The notes below the pieces were generated by a model. That model was not told the origin of the DNA. It did not search any database and saw only the letters and a program-made list of their open reading frames with translations. From an uncultured Prevotella sp. (GTDB lineage Bacteria > Bacteroidota > Bacteroidia > Bacteroidales > Bacteroidaceae): a DNA stretch of 64,000 bases. A program made the position numbers and the translations under genes. The stretch is taken from contig CAMJGE010000002.1 in NCBI GenBank assembly GCA_946405145.1, forward strand, positions 62,001-126,000, written 5' to 3'. This document shows, piece after piece, positions 1 to 6,595 of the stretch. Within the stretch, counting starts at the first letter, position 1. Each line of letters begins with the position of its first letter.

Positions 1-621
1 AATAACTACACATACGCGACAAAAACTGCCAAATACGAAGTAAAGGTGCAAGATAAAGTAATAGATAAAAATGAGCCTGTATCAATAAATGGGGCTACTT
101 ACTATGAACCAACGAAAGAATTCTCTGATGTTATTAAGGAGCAGATAAACACCGAAATAGCTTTGGTTGCTGATGCTGATAGTCGCACGACAGTGACAAA
201 AGACGGAGGATTGGCTTTCAGTCAAGGCTCTAATATCGGTATGGCTCTTCTTACACAGAAAACAGGAAATATACTGAGTTTTGAGTTCGAAGGTAAGATG
301 TATGGTGACAGTCAGAAGATGCGTCAGAAAGTCGCCGGTGCGAGAGGCACACGGGCTGTTGGTGATATGGAACTTGTTTCAGGTGCTGAATATGAGGTGG
401 TTGAAGCGGGAGACATTGTCATCACAATGGCTCTGGCAGATGCACCTGTTACTCTAAAAAAGATCATTGTCTCAAAATCCACTGCTACTGCCGTAAATTC
501 AATAGAAGCGGATGAATCTTCTGATGCCGTCTGGCATGATCTTAATGGCCATGTCATCAATGGCACCCCCGCCAAACGAGGTATCTATATAAAGAATGGC
601 AAGAAAGTGGTAGTGAAGTAG
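1..621 (+). CDS. C-terminal end of a secreted protein with a sorting-type tail (5' partial)
   Basis: The frame is open from the first base of the window, so the gene starts upstream; a GTG at 46 is internal, not a start. About 206 residues are visible. They have no recognisable catalytic motif and look beta-rich. The last 25 or so residues, roughly DLNGHVINGTPAKRGIYIKN followed by GKKVVVK, match the C-terminal tail common on exported Prevotella proteins, which resembles type IX secretion sorting domains ('..L.G..v....kGiYi.ngkKvvvk'). I infer a surface or extracellular protein; its enzymatic role lies outside the window. A hairpin terminator follows at 651-689. Confidence 0.75.
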   Translation, partial: NNYTYATKTAKYEVKVQDKVIDKNEPVSINGATYYEPTKEFSDVIKEQINTEIALVADADSRTTVTKDGGLAFSQGSNIGMALLTQKTGNILSFEFEGKMYGDSQKMRQKVAGARGTRAVGDMELVSGAEYEVVEAGDIVITMALADAPVTLKKIIVSKSTATAVNSIEADESSDAVWHDLNGHVINGTPAKRGIYIKNGKKVVVK

Positions 622-650
622 CGCCAATAGCTTTCTGCAAAAATATCATA

Positions 651-689
651 AATTCCCGATGATCGTTATGGATTGTCGGGAGTTTTTTG
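651..689 (+). terminator. Rho-independent terminator after the secreted protein gene
   Basis: A stem of about 9 bp with one wobble pair (651-659 with 676-684, core CCCGA/TCGGG) is followed by a T-run at 683-688. It sits between the stop at 621 and the next promoter. Confidence 0.55.
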
Positions 690-697
690 TACCTTTG
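690..697 (+). promoter_or_regulatory. Bacteroidetes -7 box upstream of the 714 gene
   Basis: TACCTTTG matches the TAnnTTTG consensus exactly and lies 16 bp before the ATG at 714. The -33 element is weak, so this rests mainly on the -7 box and its position after the terminator. Confidence 0.5.
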
Positions 698-713
698 CGT
701 GCAATTTTGAACT

Positions 714-1763
714 ATGACACAGAAAAAGACAGCCAGGGAAATGCTGGCACAAATAGAGAACGTTTTTTTTAAGGATGTCGATCTTGCAGCAGGAAGTCTG
801 CTGGAGGGTGACGAGCGTAGGGCTTTCAGGCTCGCGCAGGTGGAGCGTTTGCTGACGGAGAAGCATGGACCAGTGGCATTGGCTGTGTTGCTGTCGGATA
901 TGTTCTGGACTGCTGATGAAGGTCGTAAGGAACCCGAGCATCCTATCCCGTTGTTGTCGCTGAAAGAACAGCAGACACTGACAGATGAGGAAAGAAGCCG
1001 ATTACGGTTGATACTGGAGGTAGCTGGTCTATGTCACGACTTGAGCCTGCATTTCACATTCGACATTGAGGAGTCTTTTGGTATCAAGATTAAAAGTCTC
1101 TTAGGCATCAAGGATAATTTCAGTGTTGGTAACAAACCGTTAGTGGAGTGGGTCTCGACTACCGAATATGAACGGATTGCGATGCACGCGGCTTTTATCA
1201 TGCGAAAGTTTGCCATCGATGTGTATGTTTATGGTCATTACCTACCTGCACAGGATGAGTTGGCAGAGTTATATTCTTCGGAGTATAAATGCCTGGTAGG
1301 CGCTCCGGACAAAACGAAGATTCCCCCTCGTGACTATGTGAAAACCATACTCAATGCACTGCTTCATATAGATCGGCATTGGCAGCGGGGCTACAGGTTG
1401 AAACTGAGACCCGACTTGGTGATGCTGCACGATGAGATCTATGGTGTGGTGCCCCGTCAGTTTGACAAAGGGGTGCTGAAGGCTGCTCAGGAACTCTTTG
1501 ATTATATGGACACGGAATTGTGTGGGCGGCTAGTGCTGAGAGATCAAGATAATAACGTTATAACGTGGAAGGATCAGCCAGAGTTGATGGAACGCGTTAC
1601 AGCAGAGGTGTTGGGGCGTTTTGCAGCAAAAGTCCGCGAAGTGCGTTCCAAGTATTTGGCAAAAGGCTGGCTTGAGGATGACTCGCTGGCTTTCAGTTAT
1701 CTAATGGATCATGCACAACGTTGTGGGCACGGTTGGTGGCGCGAGGAGGATGAAGCCTTATGA
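714..1763 (+). CDS. Unrecognised 349-residue cytoplasmic protein, first gene of a pair
   Basis: I do not recognise this family. The protein has no signal peptide, membrane segment, P-loop or obvious catalytic motif. It is rich in charged residues and predicted helices, with aromatic patches such as RHWQRGYRL and a C-terminal GHGWWREEDEAL. It starts 16 bp after a TAnnTTTG box, and its stop overlaps the next start in ATGA (1760-1763), so the two genes are translationally coupled and probably work together. The neighbouring primase-like and DUF5675 genes suggest an accessory or mobile setting. No function is proposed. Confidence 0.6.
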   Translation: MTQKKTAREMLAQIENVFFKDVDLAAGSLLEGDERRAFRLAQVERLLTEKHGPVALAVLLSDMFWTADEGRKEPEHPIPLLSLKEQQTLTDEERSRLRLILEVAGLCHDLSLHFTFDIEESFGIKIKSLLGIKDNFSVGNKPLVEWVSTTEYERIAMHAAFIMRKFAIDVYVYGHYLPAQDELAELYSSEYKCLVGAPDKTKIPPRDYVKTILNALLHIDRHWQRGYRLKLRPDLVMLHDEIYGVVPRQFDKGVLKAAQELFDYMDTELCGRLVLRDQDNNVITWKDQPELMERVTAEVLGRFAAKVREVRSKYLAKGWLEDDSLAFSYLMDHAQRCGHGWWREEDEAL

Positions 1764-2614
1764 TGAGCAGTAATCGCGGAGACTATGGATCTGCCTCAGA
1801 GTGGCTTTCTGCTCTCAGGCAGGATGAGGCGTGGCTGAGTCAGCAGCAGCGACTTGAGACCTCGGTGGCTGATGATGCCAACATTCATCGTGAAGATGCC
1901 ATTAGAAGAATCGGAAAAGGCGAGACCTTTGAATTCTGGGATATCTACTGTCATAAGGTGGAACCAGTGGTCAGTGAGGTTTGGGGAATGGCCGAGTTGT
2001 CGCTGCCTAAACTGAAGATTCAGACCATTGGGATGCTTTCTATGGAGTGGCTGGAAAAACATACGCATATAAATAATAAGGTGTCGAAAGAGGCAATGAA
2101 GCCTGTAACGAAGAAACCAGAGAAACCTGCTAAGCCTCGTGAGACGATGACCTTCGGACTGAAGAGCGGCGTAACGGACGGGCATCTTAATGTGCTCTAT
2201 CAGAAATTGGTGGATGAAGGATGGATTGAGGGCTACCAAGCCAACTTCTATGCGCTTTTCTCTAGTAAGAGAGATGAGGATTGTGAATTGACTTGGATTG
2301 GAAAGTTTGGCAAAGGCACGCTTGTGGAACTATTCAAGATGTTTGCGGGTGCAGAGGTGATTGAAGTCCCCAAAGGCTATTCGATTCCTTCTATCCTCGA
2401 AGGTCATTTTAAGGATACCAAGGGCAAATGGCTGACTGGGCTTGATAAGGGTGACAAAGCCAACAGCAAAGCCTCATCGCTGATGTTGGAATGCGTGAAG
2501 ATACTCCAGATAAGTCTTAAGCAGTGGAAATATGGCGATGATAATGACGATGAAGATTTCAGGGAGGAATATGACCTGTATGACCATCAGGATCTGCATG
2601 TGCATTCTCGCTAA
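1760..2614 (+). CDS. Unrecognised 284-residue protein, second gene of a coupled pair
   Basis: The start overlaps the preceding stop by 4 bp. Residues about 1-105 are acidic and helical. A lysine/proline linker follows at about 110-135 (KKPEKPAKP). After it comes a globular part (about 140-265) beginning with a segment that looks like a helical DNA- or protein-binding fold (LNVLYQKLVDEGWIEGYQ), then FGKGTLVELFKMF, and the protein ends in an acidic tail. This layout faintly recalls accessory regulators of Bacteroidetes elements, but I cannot name a family. The gene is followed by a strong terminator at 2673-2712. Confidence 0.55.
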   Translation: MMSSNRGDYGSASEWLSALRQDEAWLSQQQRLETSVADDANIHREDAIRRIGKGETFEFWDIYCHKVEPVVSEVWGMAELSLPKLKIQTIGMLSMEWLEKHTHINNKVSKEAMKPVTKKPEKPAKPRETMTFGLKSGVTDGHLNVLYQKLVDEGWIEGYQANFYALFSSKRDEDCELTWIGKFGKGTLVELFKMFAGAEVIEVPKGYSIPSILEGHFKDTKGKWLTGLDKGDKANSKASSLMLECVKILQISLKQWKYGDDNDDEDFREEYDLYDHQDLHVHSR

Positions 2615-3044
2615 ATTATAGTTTCGGGAATTCTTTCGGGAATCTCAGATTTATTTTTGAAAAATTTCGCTCAAGCGGAATCTCTTGATTTGCAAGGGGT
2701 TCCGCTTTTTTTATTCCTTTGTTTGATTCAGAAGCCTGCCTTCCCGAATGTTTACCCGAAGAATCTCCCGAAAAAACAGAGGGTGGCCTTGGATTATGGA
2801 AGCTGACTCGAAAAGAGCGCATCCATTATGTTTCACTAGAGGTCGCCTTAAAGGGGGCGACGTAAAACAAAAACATTAAATCCATGAGGACTGACTTTCG
2901 CTTCATGGGTCACAGAATCTAAAGGATAGTCACAATTAACAACATTTATTCACTCTGAGTTGAGGTGAACGGAGTCTCGCGAGATTTCTATCACAAGAAA
3001 GGTGGCCGCCCTTCTGAAACTTCGCTCAACCAAAATTCAGAACA
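2615..3044 (+). other. Intergenic leader region rich in short inverted repeats, no gene seen
   Basis: These 430 bp hold the terminator at 2673-2712 and about five copies of a TTCGGGAA-type motif in both orientations between 2623 and 2775. They also hold a GTCGCC/GGCGAC hairpin near 2843-2863, a CCATGA/TCATGG hairpin near 2881-2910 and a TCTCGCGAGA palindrome at 2975-2984. I see no convincing coding frame and no clear TAnnTTTG box. The region probably contains the promoter and leader of the 3045 gene. Confidence 0.5.
2673..2712 (+). terminator. Strong rho-independent terminator
   Basis: AAGCGGAA (2673-2680) pairs perfectly with TTCCGCTT (2700-2707), with further pairing inside, and a T-run follows at 2706-2712. 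It closes the two-gene operon. Confidence 0.8.
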
Positions 3045-3485
3045 ATGAAACCAGAAATTATTCGTCAGAAGCAGCTTTTGCTGCAGAACGTCCAGATGGA
3101 CGCCAGTGTTAATTATTTAGTAAACGGTGACATTAACATCCAGCCCTGCCCTTGGGAAGACGAGAAGCAGGTGACGGAGGGTCGCCCAGTATATTACCGA
3201 GCCAATCTTGAGGTGCTGGCCGACGGTCAGACCCGAGTGAAGGTCAAGCGTACGGACAGTCGAGGGCCGCTCTATCAGACACTCTTCGAGACGGCTCACG
3301 GTGTGGTGAAAATTGTGCCGCAGCGCAAGCAGCGCCATCCCGAACGCGAACAGATGATAGTGGAATTCAAGTTTCCTCGCCGCTATGGGGTAGAACTAAC
3401 TAAAAAACTTTACGAGGAGGAAGCAGATCAGGTGATGTCTTATTTTAAAACACGAAAGGAGGATTGTCTATGGAATCAGCAGTAA
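3045..3485 (+). CDS. Small hypothetical protein upstream of the primase-like gene
   Basis: A 146-residue basic protein with no export signal. The middle (about 45-110) alternates in a beta-strand pattern and contains many lysines and arginines (TRVKVKRTDSRG, PQRKQRHPERE), which would suit nucleic-acid binding; that is inference only. Its 3' end overlaps the start of the following gene by 16 bp in another frame, and that gene's AGGAGG ribosome site lies inside this one, so the two are co-expressed. It is a likely partner of the VirE_N/DUF3987 protein. Family not recognised. Confidence 0.6.
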   Translation: MKPEIIRQKQLLLQNVQMDASVNYLVNGDINIQPCPWEDEKQVTEGRPVYYRANLEVLADGQTRVKVKRTDSRGPLYQTLFETAHGVVKIVPQRKQRHPEREQMIVEFKFPRRYGVELTKKLYEEEADQVMSYFKTRKEDCLWNQQ

Positions 3486-5713
3486 TTATGACTATGAAAT
3501 TCACTTGTATAGGTAAGGGGCACGGCGCTCCTTGCCTCCCTGCCACCAAGGAAGATTGGGAGAAGCTTCGTCAGGAGCCTTGGTTGGCTCAGATGTGCGC
3601 GCGTATTGAGAAAGGTGACGATGAGTTGAAGCATCGTCTGCCAGTCTGGACACCTCATTGCGCGGAGTTTAAAGACAATCATCGAGCCATTGCCGATGCC
3701 GTTAAGCCTCTGAACCGACTGATGTTGGACTTTGATGAGAAGGGACATACGGATGAAATTTTTGAAAAATTGAAGGATGGAAAAATTGAAGAATTGAAGA
3801 TGACGCTACTGCTGGTAGAGGAATCGGTTCGTCGTGGTACTCATGTGTTGGTGGAATTACCTGATGGGATGACGCCTGAAACGGCTCAGCTGCTGATGAA
3901 GGAGGTTACGGGTTTCGAGCCCGACAAACAGGTGAAGGGTGTTGATAGGTGCATCTATATGGTGCCCGAGGATCATACGAAGTATGTTAATCCGAAGTTG
4001 TTTGAGCCAGAGATCTCTCCACTCACTCCGTTCGGTCGAGATGACAATCCCCTCTCTGTCATCCCGAGCGTAGTCGAGGGATCTCAGGAGATCTCTCCAT
4101 GCGCTGCGCTTAGTCGAGATGACACAAGCATGATGTTCAAAGGCATACCTTATTCTTCTATTGTGGCTGAGTGGTGGCGGAGGAATGGCGGTGAGCCTGC
4201 TGAGGGTGAGCGAAACGTGAAGCTTCACAAACTCGCTGTTAATCTCCGAGCCATCTGCGATAATAAGAAAGAGGTATTGATGCAGGTAATGCCCCGTTTC
4301 GGACTCTCTGACGTGGAACTGAAATCGGTCGTTGATTCGGCTTGCAAGGAAGAACCCAAGGGCATTTCGAAGGTGATGCAGGGCATCATCGACGCTTTGG
4401 GACTTGGTATCAATCCTGATGAAATCGAAGATGCCGAGGCTGTAGCCGAAGAGACTGGCGTGAAGGTCAACGTGAAGGCTCTGCCCATCGGTTTGAAAGA
4501 ATCGTTGGTTGGTGTGCCTGTCTCGATGCACATGCCTGTACTTTGTGGCGTCATGCCCATTTGTGCCGCATACGCTGACCAGGTAACGGTTGAGTATTGT
4601 GACGGAAACACACATCGTTTGGGACTGATGAGTATCATCCGAGGTGAGCAGGCTTCAAATAAATCGGTAGTCAAGAATGCTGTCGATATTTGGAAGCACC
4701 AACTCGATGAAGAGGATGCCCTTGCCCGTAAGCGTGAAGAGGAATGGAAGGAACGCAAGAAAGGCCGCAAGGCCAATGAGAAGGCTCCCGAAGACCCACA
4801 CGTCTTGATTCGCGTTGTGCCCGTAACCGTCAGTTGTTCAACGCTTTTGAAGCGTTTTAAGAATGCGCAGGGGCATACCTTGTATAGCTTTGGGGAGGAA
4901 TTGGATACGCTTCGCAAAACCAACGGTGCTGGCAGTTGGAGTTCGAAATACGACATCTATCGTCTCTCGTTCGACTATGGCGAGTGGGGGCAGGATTACA
5001 ATTCTGATGCAGCCGAGTCGGGAGTGGTCAATGTGGCCTACAACTGGACGATGCTAGGAACGAATGGCGCCATGCGTAAGTGCTTCAAGTCGGATAACAT
5101 CGAGAACGGTCTTTCGAGTCGTGTGCTCGTGGCTGAGATGCCTGATAGTAGTTTTTCGAAGATGCCGAAGTTTGGCAAGCGTTCGGCTGAGGATGAAGCA
5201 CGGATTCAGGAGGCCGTTACTCGTCTGCGTTCGTTCAGCGGACTCGTTGATACCCCTCGACTTCGCAAGGCTATCGAGGCTTGGGTAGAAGAGAAGCGCG
5301 TAGAGGCTGCCAAGGACATTGACCACGTGAAAGACATTTATCGTAAGCGTGCTGCTGTGATCGGTTTCCGCTGTGGGGTGATCTTTCATTTGCTTTCGGG
5401 CAAGGATAAAGAAAGCAAGGCTTGTCTTGACTTCGCACTGATGATGGCCGAATACTGCCTGAAACAGCAGATTAAGGCCTTCGGCGAGGCACTTGAAAGT
5501 CAGTTTGTTGATGCGCACGATGAGTGCATCCGATACGGAAGCAATCATTCCATCTTCGACCAGCTTTCACCAGCTTTCACGATGGATGATCTACGAGCTT
5601 TGAAGCGCGGCTTCTGCAGTGAGGCAGGTCTCAGGAAAATCATTTCCCGCTGGTATCGCGACAAATGGATTGAGAAGATCGACAAGACACATTGGCGCAA
5701 ATTGGGAAATTGA
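3470..5713 (+). CDS. VirE_N / DUF3987 primase-like protein with an in-frame repeat insert
   Basis: The ATG at 3470 is chosen because AGGAGG lies 7 bp upstream; a TTG at 3464 is also in frame. The N-terminal part (about 60-175, RLMLDFDEK ... KGVDRCIYMVPEDHTKY) resembles the BT4734/VirE_N primase-like domain of Bacteroides. Residues about 225-310 (IPYSSIVAEWWRRNGGEPAEGER ...) resemble the alpha-helical segment after it. The rest resembles the DUF3987 helicase-like domain, although the P-loop position reads RGEQASNKS rather than a canonical Walker A. Residues about 181-218 are encoded by a dispersed DNA repeat (4010-4123), not by the family fold. Such genes sit in Bacteroides accessory islands; the biochemical role is unknown. 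Confidence 0.7.
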   Translation: MESAVIMTMKFTCIGKGHGAPCLPATKEDWEKLRQEPWLAQMCARIEKGDDELKHRLPVWTPHCAEFKDNHRAIADAVKPLNRLMLDFDEKGHTDEIFEKLKDGKIEELKMTLLLVEESVRRGTHVLVELPDGMTPETAQLLMKEVTGFEPDKQVKGVDRCIYMVPEDHTKYVNPKLFEPEISPLTPFGRDDNPLSVIPSVVEGSQEISPCAALSRDDTSMMFKGIPYSSIVAEWWRRNGGEPAEGERNVKLHKLAVNLRAICDNKKEVLMQVMPRFGLSDVELKSVVDSACKEEPKGISKVMQGIIDALGLGINPDEIEDAEAVAEETGVKVNVKALPIGLKESLVGVPVSMHMPVLCGVMPICAAYADQVTVEYCDGNTHRLGLMSIIRGEQASNKSVVKNAVDIWKHQLDEEDALARKREEEWKERKKGRKANEKAPEDPHVLIRVVPVTVSCSTLLKRFKNAQGHTLYSFGEELDTLRKTNGAGSWSSKYDIYRLSFDYGEWGQDYNSDAAESGVVNVAYNWTMLGTNGAMRKCFKSDNIENGLSSRVLVAEMPDSSFSKMPKFGKRSAEDEARIQEAVTRLRSFSGLVDTPRLRKAIEAWVEEKRVEAAKDIDHVKDIYRKRAAVIGFRCGVIFHLLSGKDKESKACLDFALMMAEYCLKQQIKAFGEALESQFVDAHDECIRYGSNHSIFDQLSPAFTMDDLRALKRGFCSEAGLRKIISRWYRDKWIEKIDKTHWRKLGN
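4010..4123. repeat. Dispersed palindromic repeat inserted in frame in a CDS
   Basis: The block is 114 bp (38 codons). It contains two direct copies of a unit running from GAGATCTCTCC to GTCGAGATGAC (4010-4045 and 4088-4123) around an inverted copy (4058-4085). The central 28 bp matches an intergenic copy at 29100-29127 at 27 of 28 positions. Because the length is a multiple of three and contains no stop, the host reading frame survives. Confidence 0.75.
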
Positions 5714-5714
5714 C

Positions 5715-5744
5715 TTTGACTTTGTGACATTTGACTTTGTGACA
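5715..5744 (+). repeat. Two perfect tandem copies of a 15-bp unit
   Basis: TTTGACTTTGTGACA occurs at 5715-5729 and again at 5730-5744 in the spacer before the DUF5675 gene. Short direct repeats of this kind are common between Prevotella genes. Confidence 0.8.
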
Positions 5745-5760
5745 TTAAGCATTGATAATT

Positions 5761-6252
5761 ATGGAATTAGTATTGACACGCATAGCAAAACGGAAGGCCT
5801 ACACGATAGGTAGGCTTTCCATCATAGAACGAATTGATGATCAGTATTTGGCAGGGGAGAAAGAGGCGTATTTTTGCGATACGCTTGAACCGACGGCATT
5901 GGAGTTGAAGACAACATTATCAAAAGAAGATGTATTTCGTTCACCCACAAAGGCACAGACATTGAAGCCCTTCGCCGTTCCAGAAGGCCGTTATGCTGTA
6001 GTGATTACTTGGAGTCCGAAATTTAAAATGTGGTTACCGTTGTTGCTCGGTGGCCCCGACTTCAACCACCTCTTCAAGGGCATCCGCATCCATGCGGGCA
6101 ACACCGTTGAGGATACGCAGGGCTGCATCCTTGTGGGGCGTAATCAGATTGTGGGGCGTGTACTTGAATCCCGCAAGTGGCTCTACGAACTCAAACAGAA
6201 AATCGTAGAAGCCAAAGCCAAAGGCGAACCCGTCTGGCTCACCATCCGTTAG
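5761..6252 (+). CDS. DUF5675 family protein
   Basis: The ATG at 5761 is preferred over an in-frame TTG at 5752. The protein has 163 residues, no signal peptide, and the DUF5675 layout: an N-terminal strand pair (LTRIAKRKAYTIGRLSI), a central PEGRYAVVITWSPKF, then the conserved GIRIHAGNTVEDTQGCILVG. The HxGN...D..GCI arrangement recalls L,D-transpeptidase-like folds, but catalysis is unproven. In Bacteroidetes these genes often occur with phage-like or mobile modules, which fits its place behind the primase-like gene and next to a tRNA. Confidence 0.75.
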   Translation: MELVLTRIAKRKAYTIGRLSIIERIDDQYLAGEKEAYFCDTLEPTALELKTTLSKEDVFRSPTKAQTLKPFAVPEGRYAVVITWSPKFKMWLPLLLGGPDFNHLFKGIRIHAGNTVEDTQGCILVGRNQIVGRVLESRKWLYELKQKIVEAKAKGEPVWLTIR

Positions 6253-6364
6253 TTCTCTCGAAATAAAGTCGCATACAAAAAGAGAGGGGGATTCGCGCTC
6301 GACCCGAAGGGGCGCTTTCATAAAGCAAGCGACTGAAAGAATGTGAGAACCCGGATCGCATACG

Positions 6365-6398
6365 CAAAAAGAGCAACCCTTGCGGATTGCTCTTTTTT
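6365..6398. terminator. Bidirectional terminator between DUF5675 gene and tRNA-Ser
   Basis: GAGCAA (6371-6376) pairs with TTGCTC (6387-6392). A T-run follows on the + strand (6393-6398), and the A-run at 6366-6370 gives a T-run on the - strand. It serves the convergent DUF5675 gene and tRNA-Ser. Confidence 0.7.
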
Positions 6399-6399
6399 G

Positions 6400-6484
6400 C
6401 GGAGAGAGAGGGATTCGAACCCCCGGTGCCTCTCAGCACGGTAGTTTTCAAGACTACTGTAATCGACCACTCTACCATCTCTCC
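6400..6484 (-). tRNA. tRNA-Ser(UGA)
   Basis: Read on the - strand, GGAGAGA pairs with TCTCTCC, the discriminator base is G, and the anticodon loop CTTGAAA gives anticodon UGA. There is a long variable arm and a normal T-arm (GGGGG TTCGAAT CCCTC). The length of 85 nt is right for the serine class. CCA is not encoded. A promoter lies 28 bp upstream. Confidence 0.93.
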
Positions 6485-6512
6485 AGTGCTTCGATTTTCC
6501 TGAAAGCGGGTG

Positions 6513-6544
6513 CAAAGGTACGGTTATTTTATGAATTAACCAAA
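6513..6544 (-). promoter_or_regulatory. Promoter of tRNA-Ser
   Basis: On the - strand, TTTG (6541-6544), a 20-bp spacer and TACCTTTG (6513-6520) match the Bacteroidetes sigma-70 consensus, just before the tRNA 5' end at 6484. Confidence 0.75.
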
Positions 6545-6559
6545 TTTTAAAGCAACTTT

Positions 6560-6591
6560 TTTGCTATTTCGATAGAAAATGAGTAATTTTG
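6560..6591 (+). promoter_or_regulatory. Promoter of mutS2, abutting its start codon
   Basis: TTTG (6560-6563), a 20-bp spacer and TAATTTTG (6584-6591). The GTG start at 6596 begins 4 nt after the -7 box, so the transcript is probably leaderless or nearly so. Confidence 0.75.
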
Positions 6592-6595
6592 CACC

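Noticed and set aside
2616..2822. 68-codon - strand frame in the spacer
   Set aside because: It runs through the terminator and TTCGGGAA repeats and has no start signals.
3857..4956. Long - strand frames (252 and 243 codons)
   Set aside because: They are antisense to the VirE_N/DUF3987 gene and give low-complexity Ser/Arg/His-rich translations. The + strand gene has a good ribosome site and family motifs.
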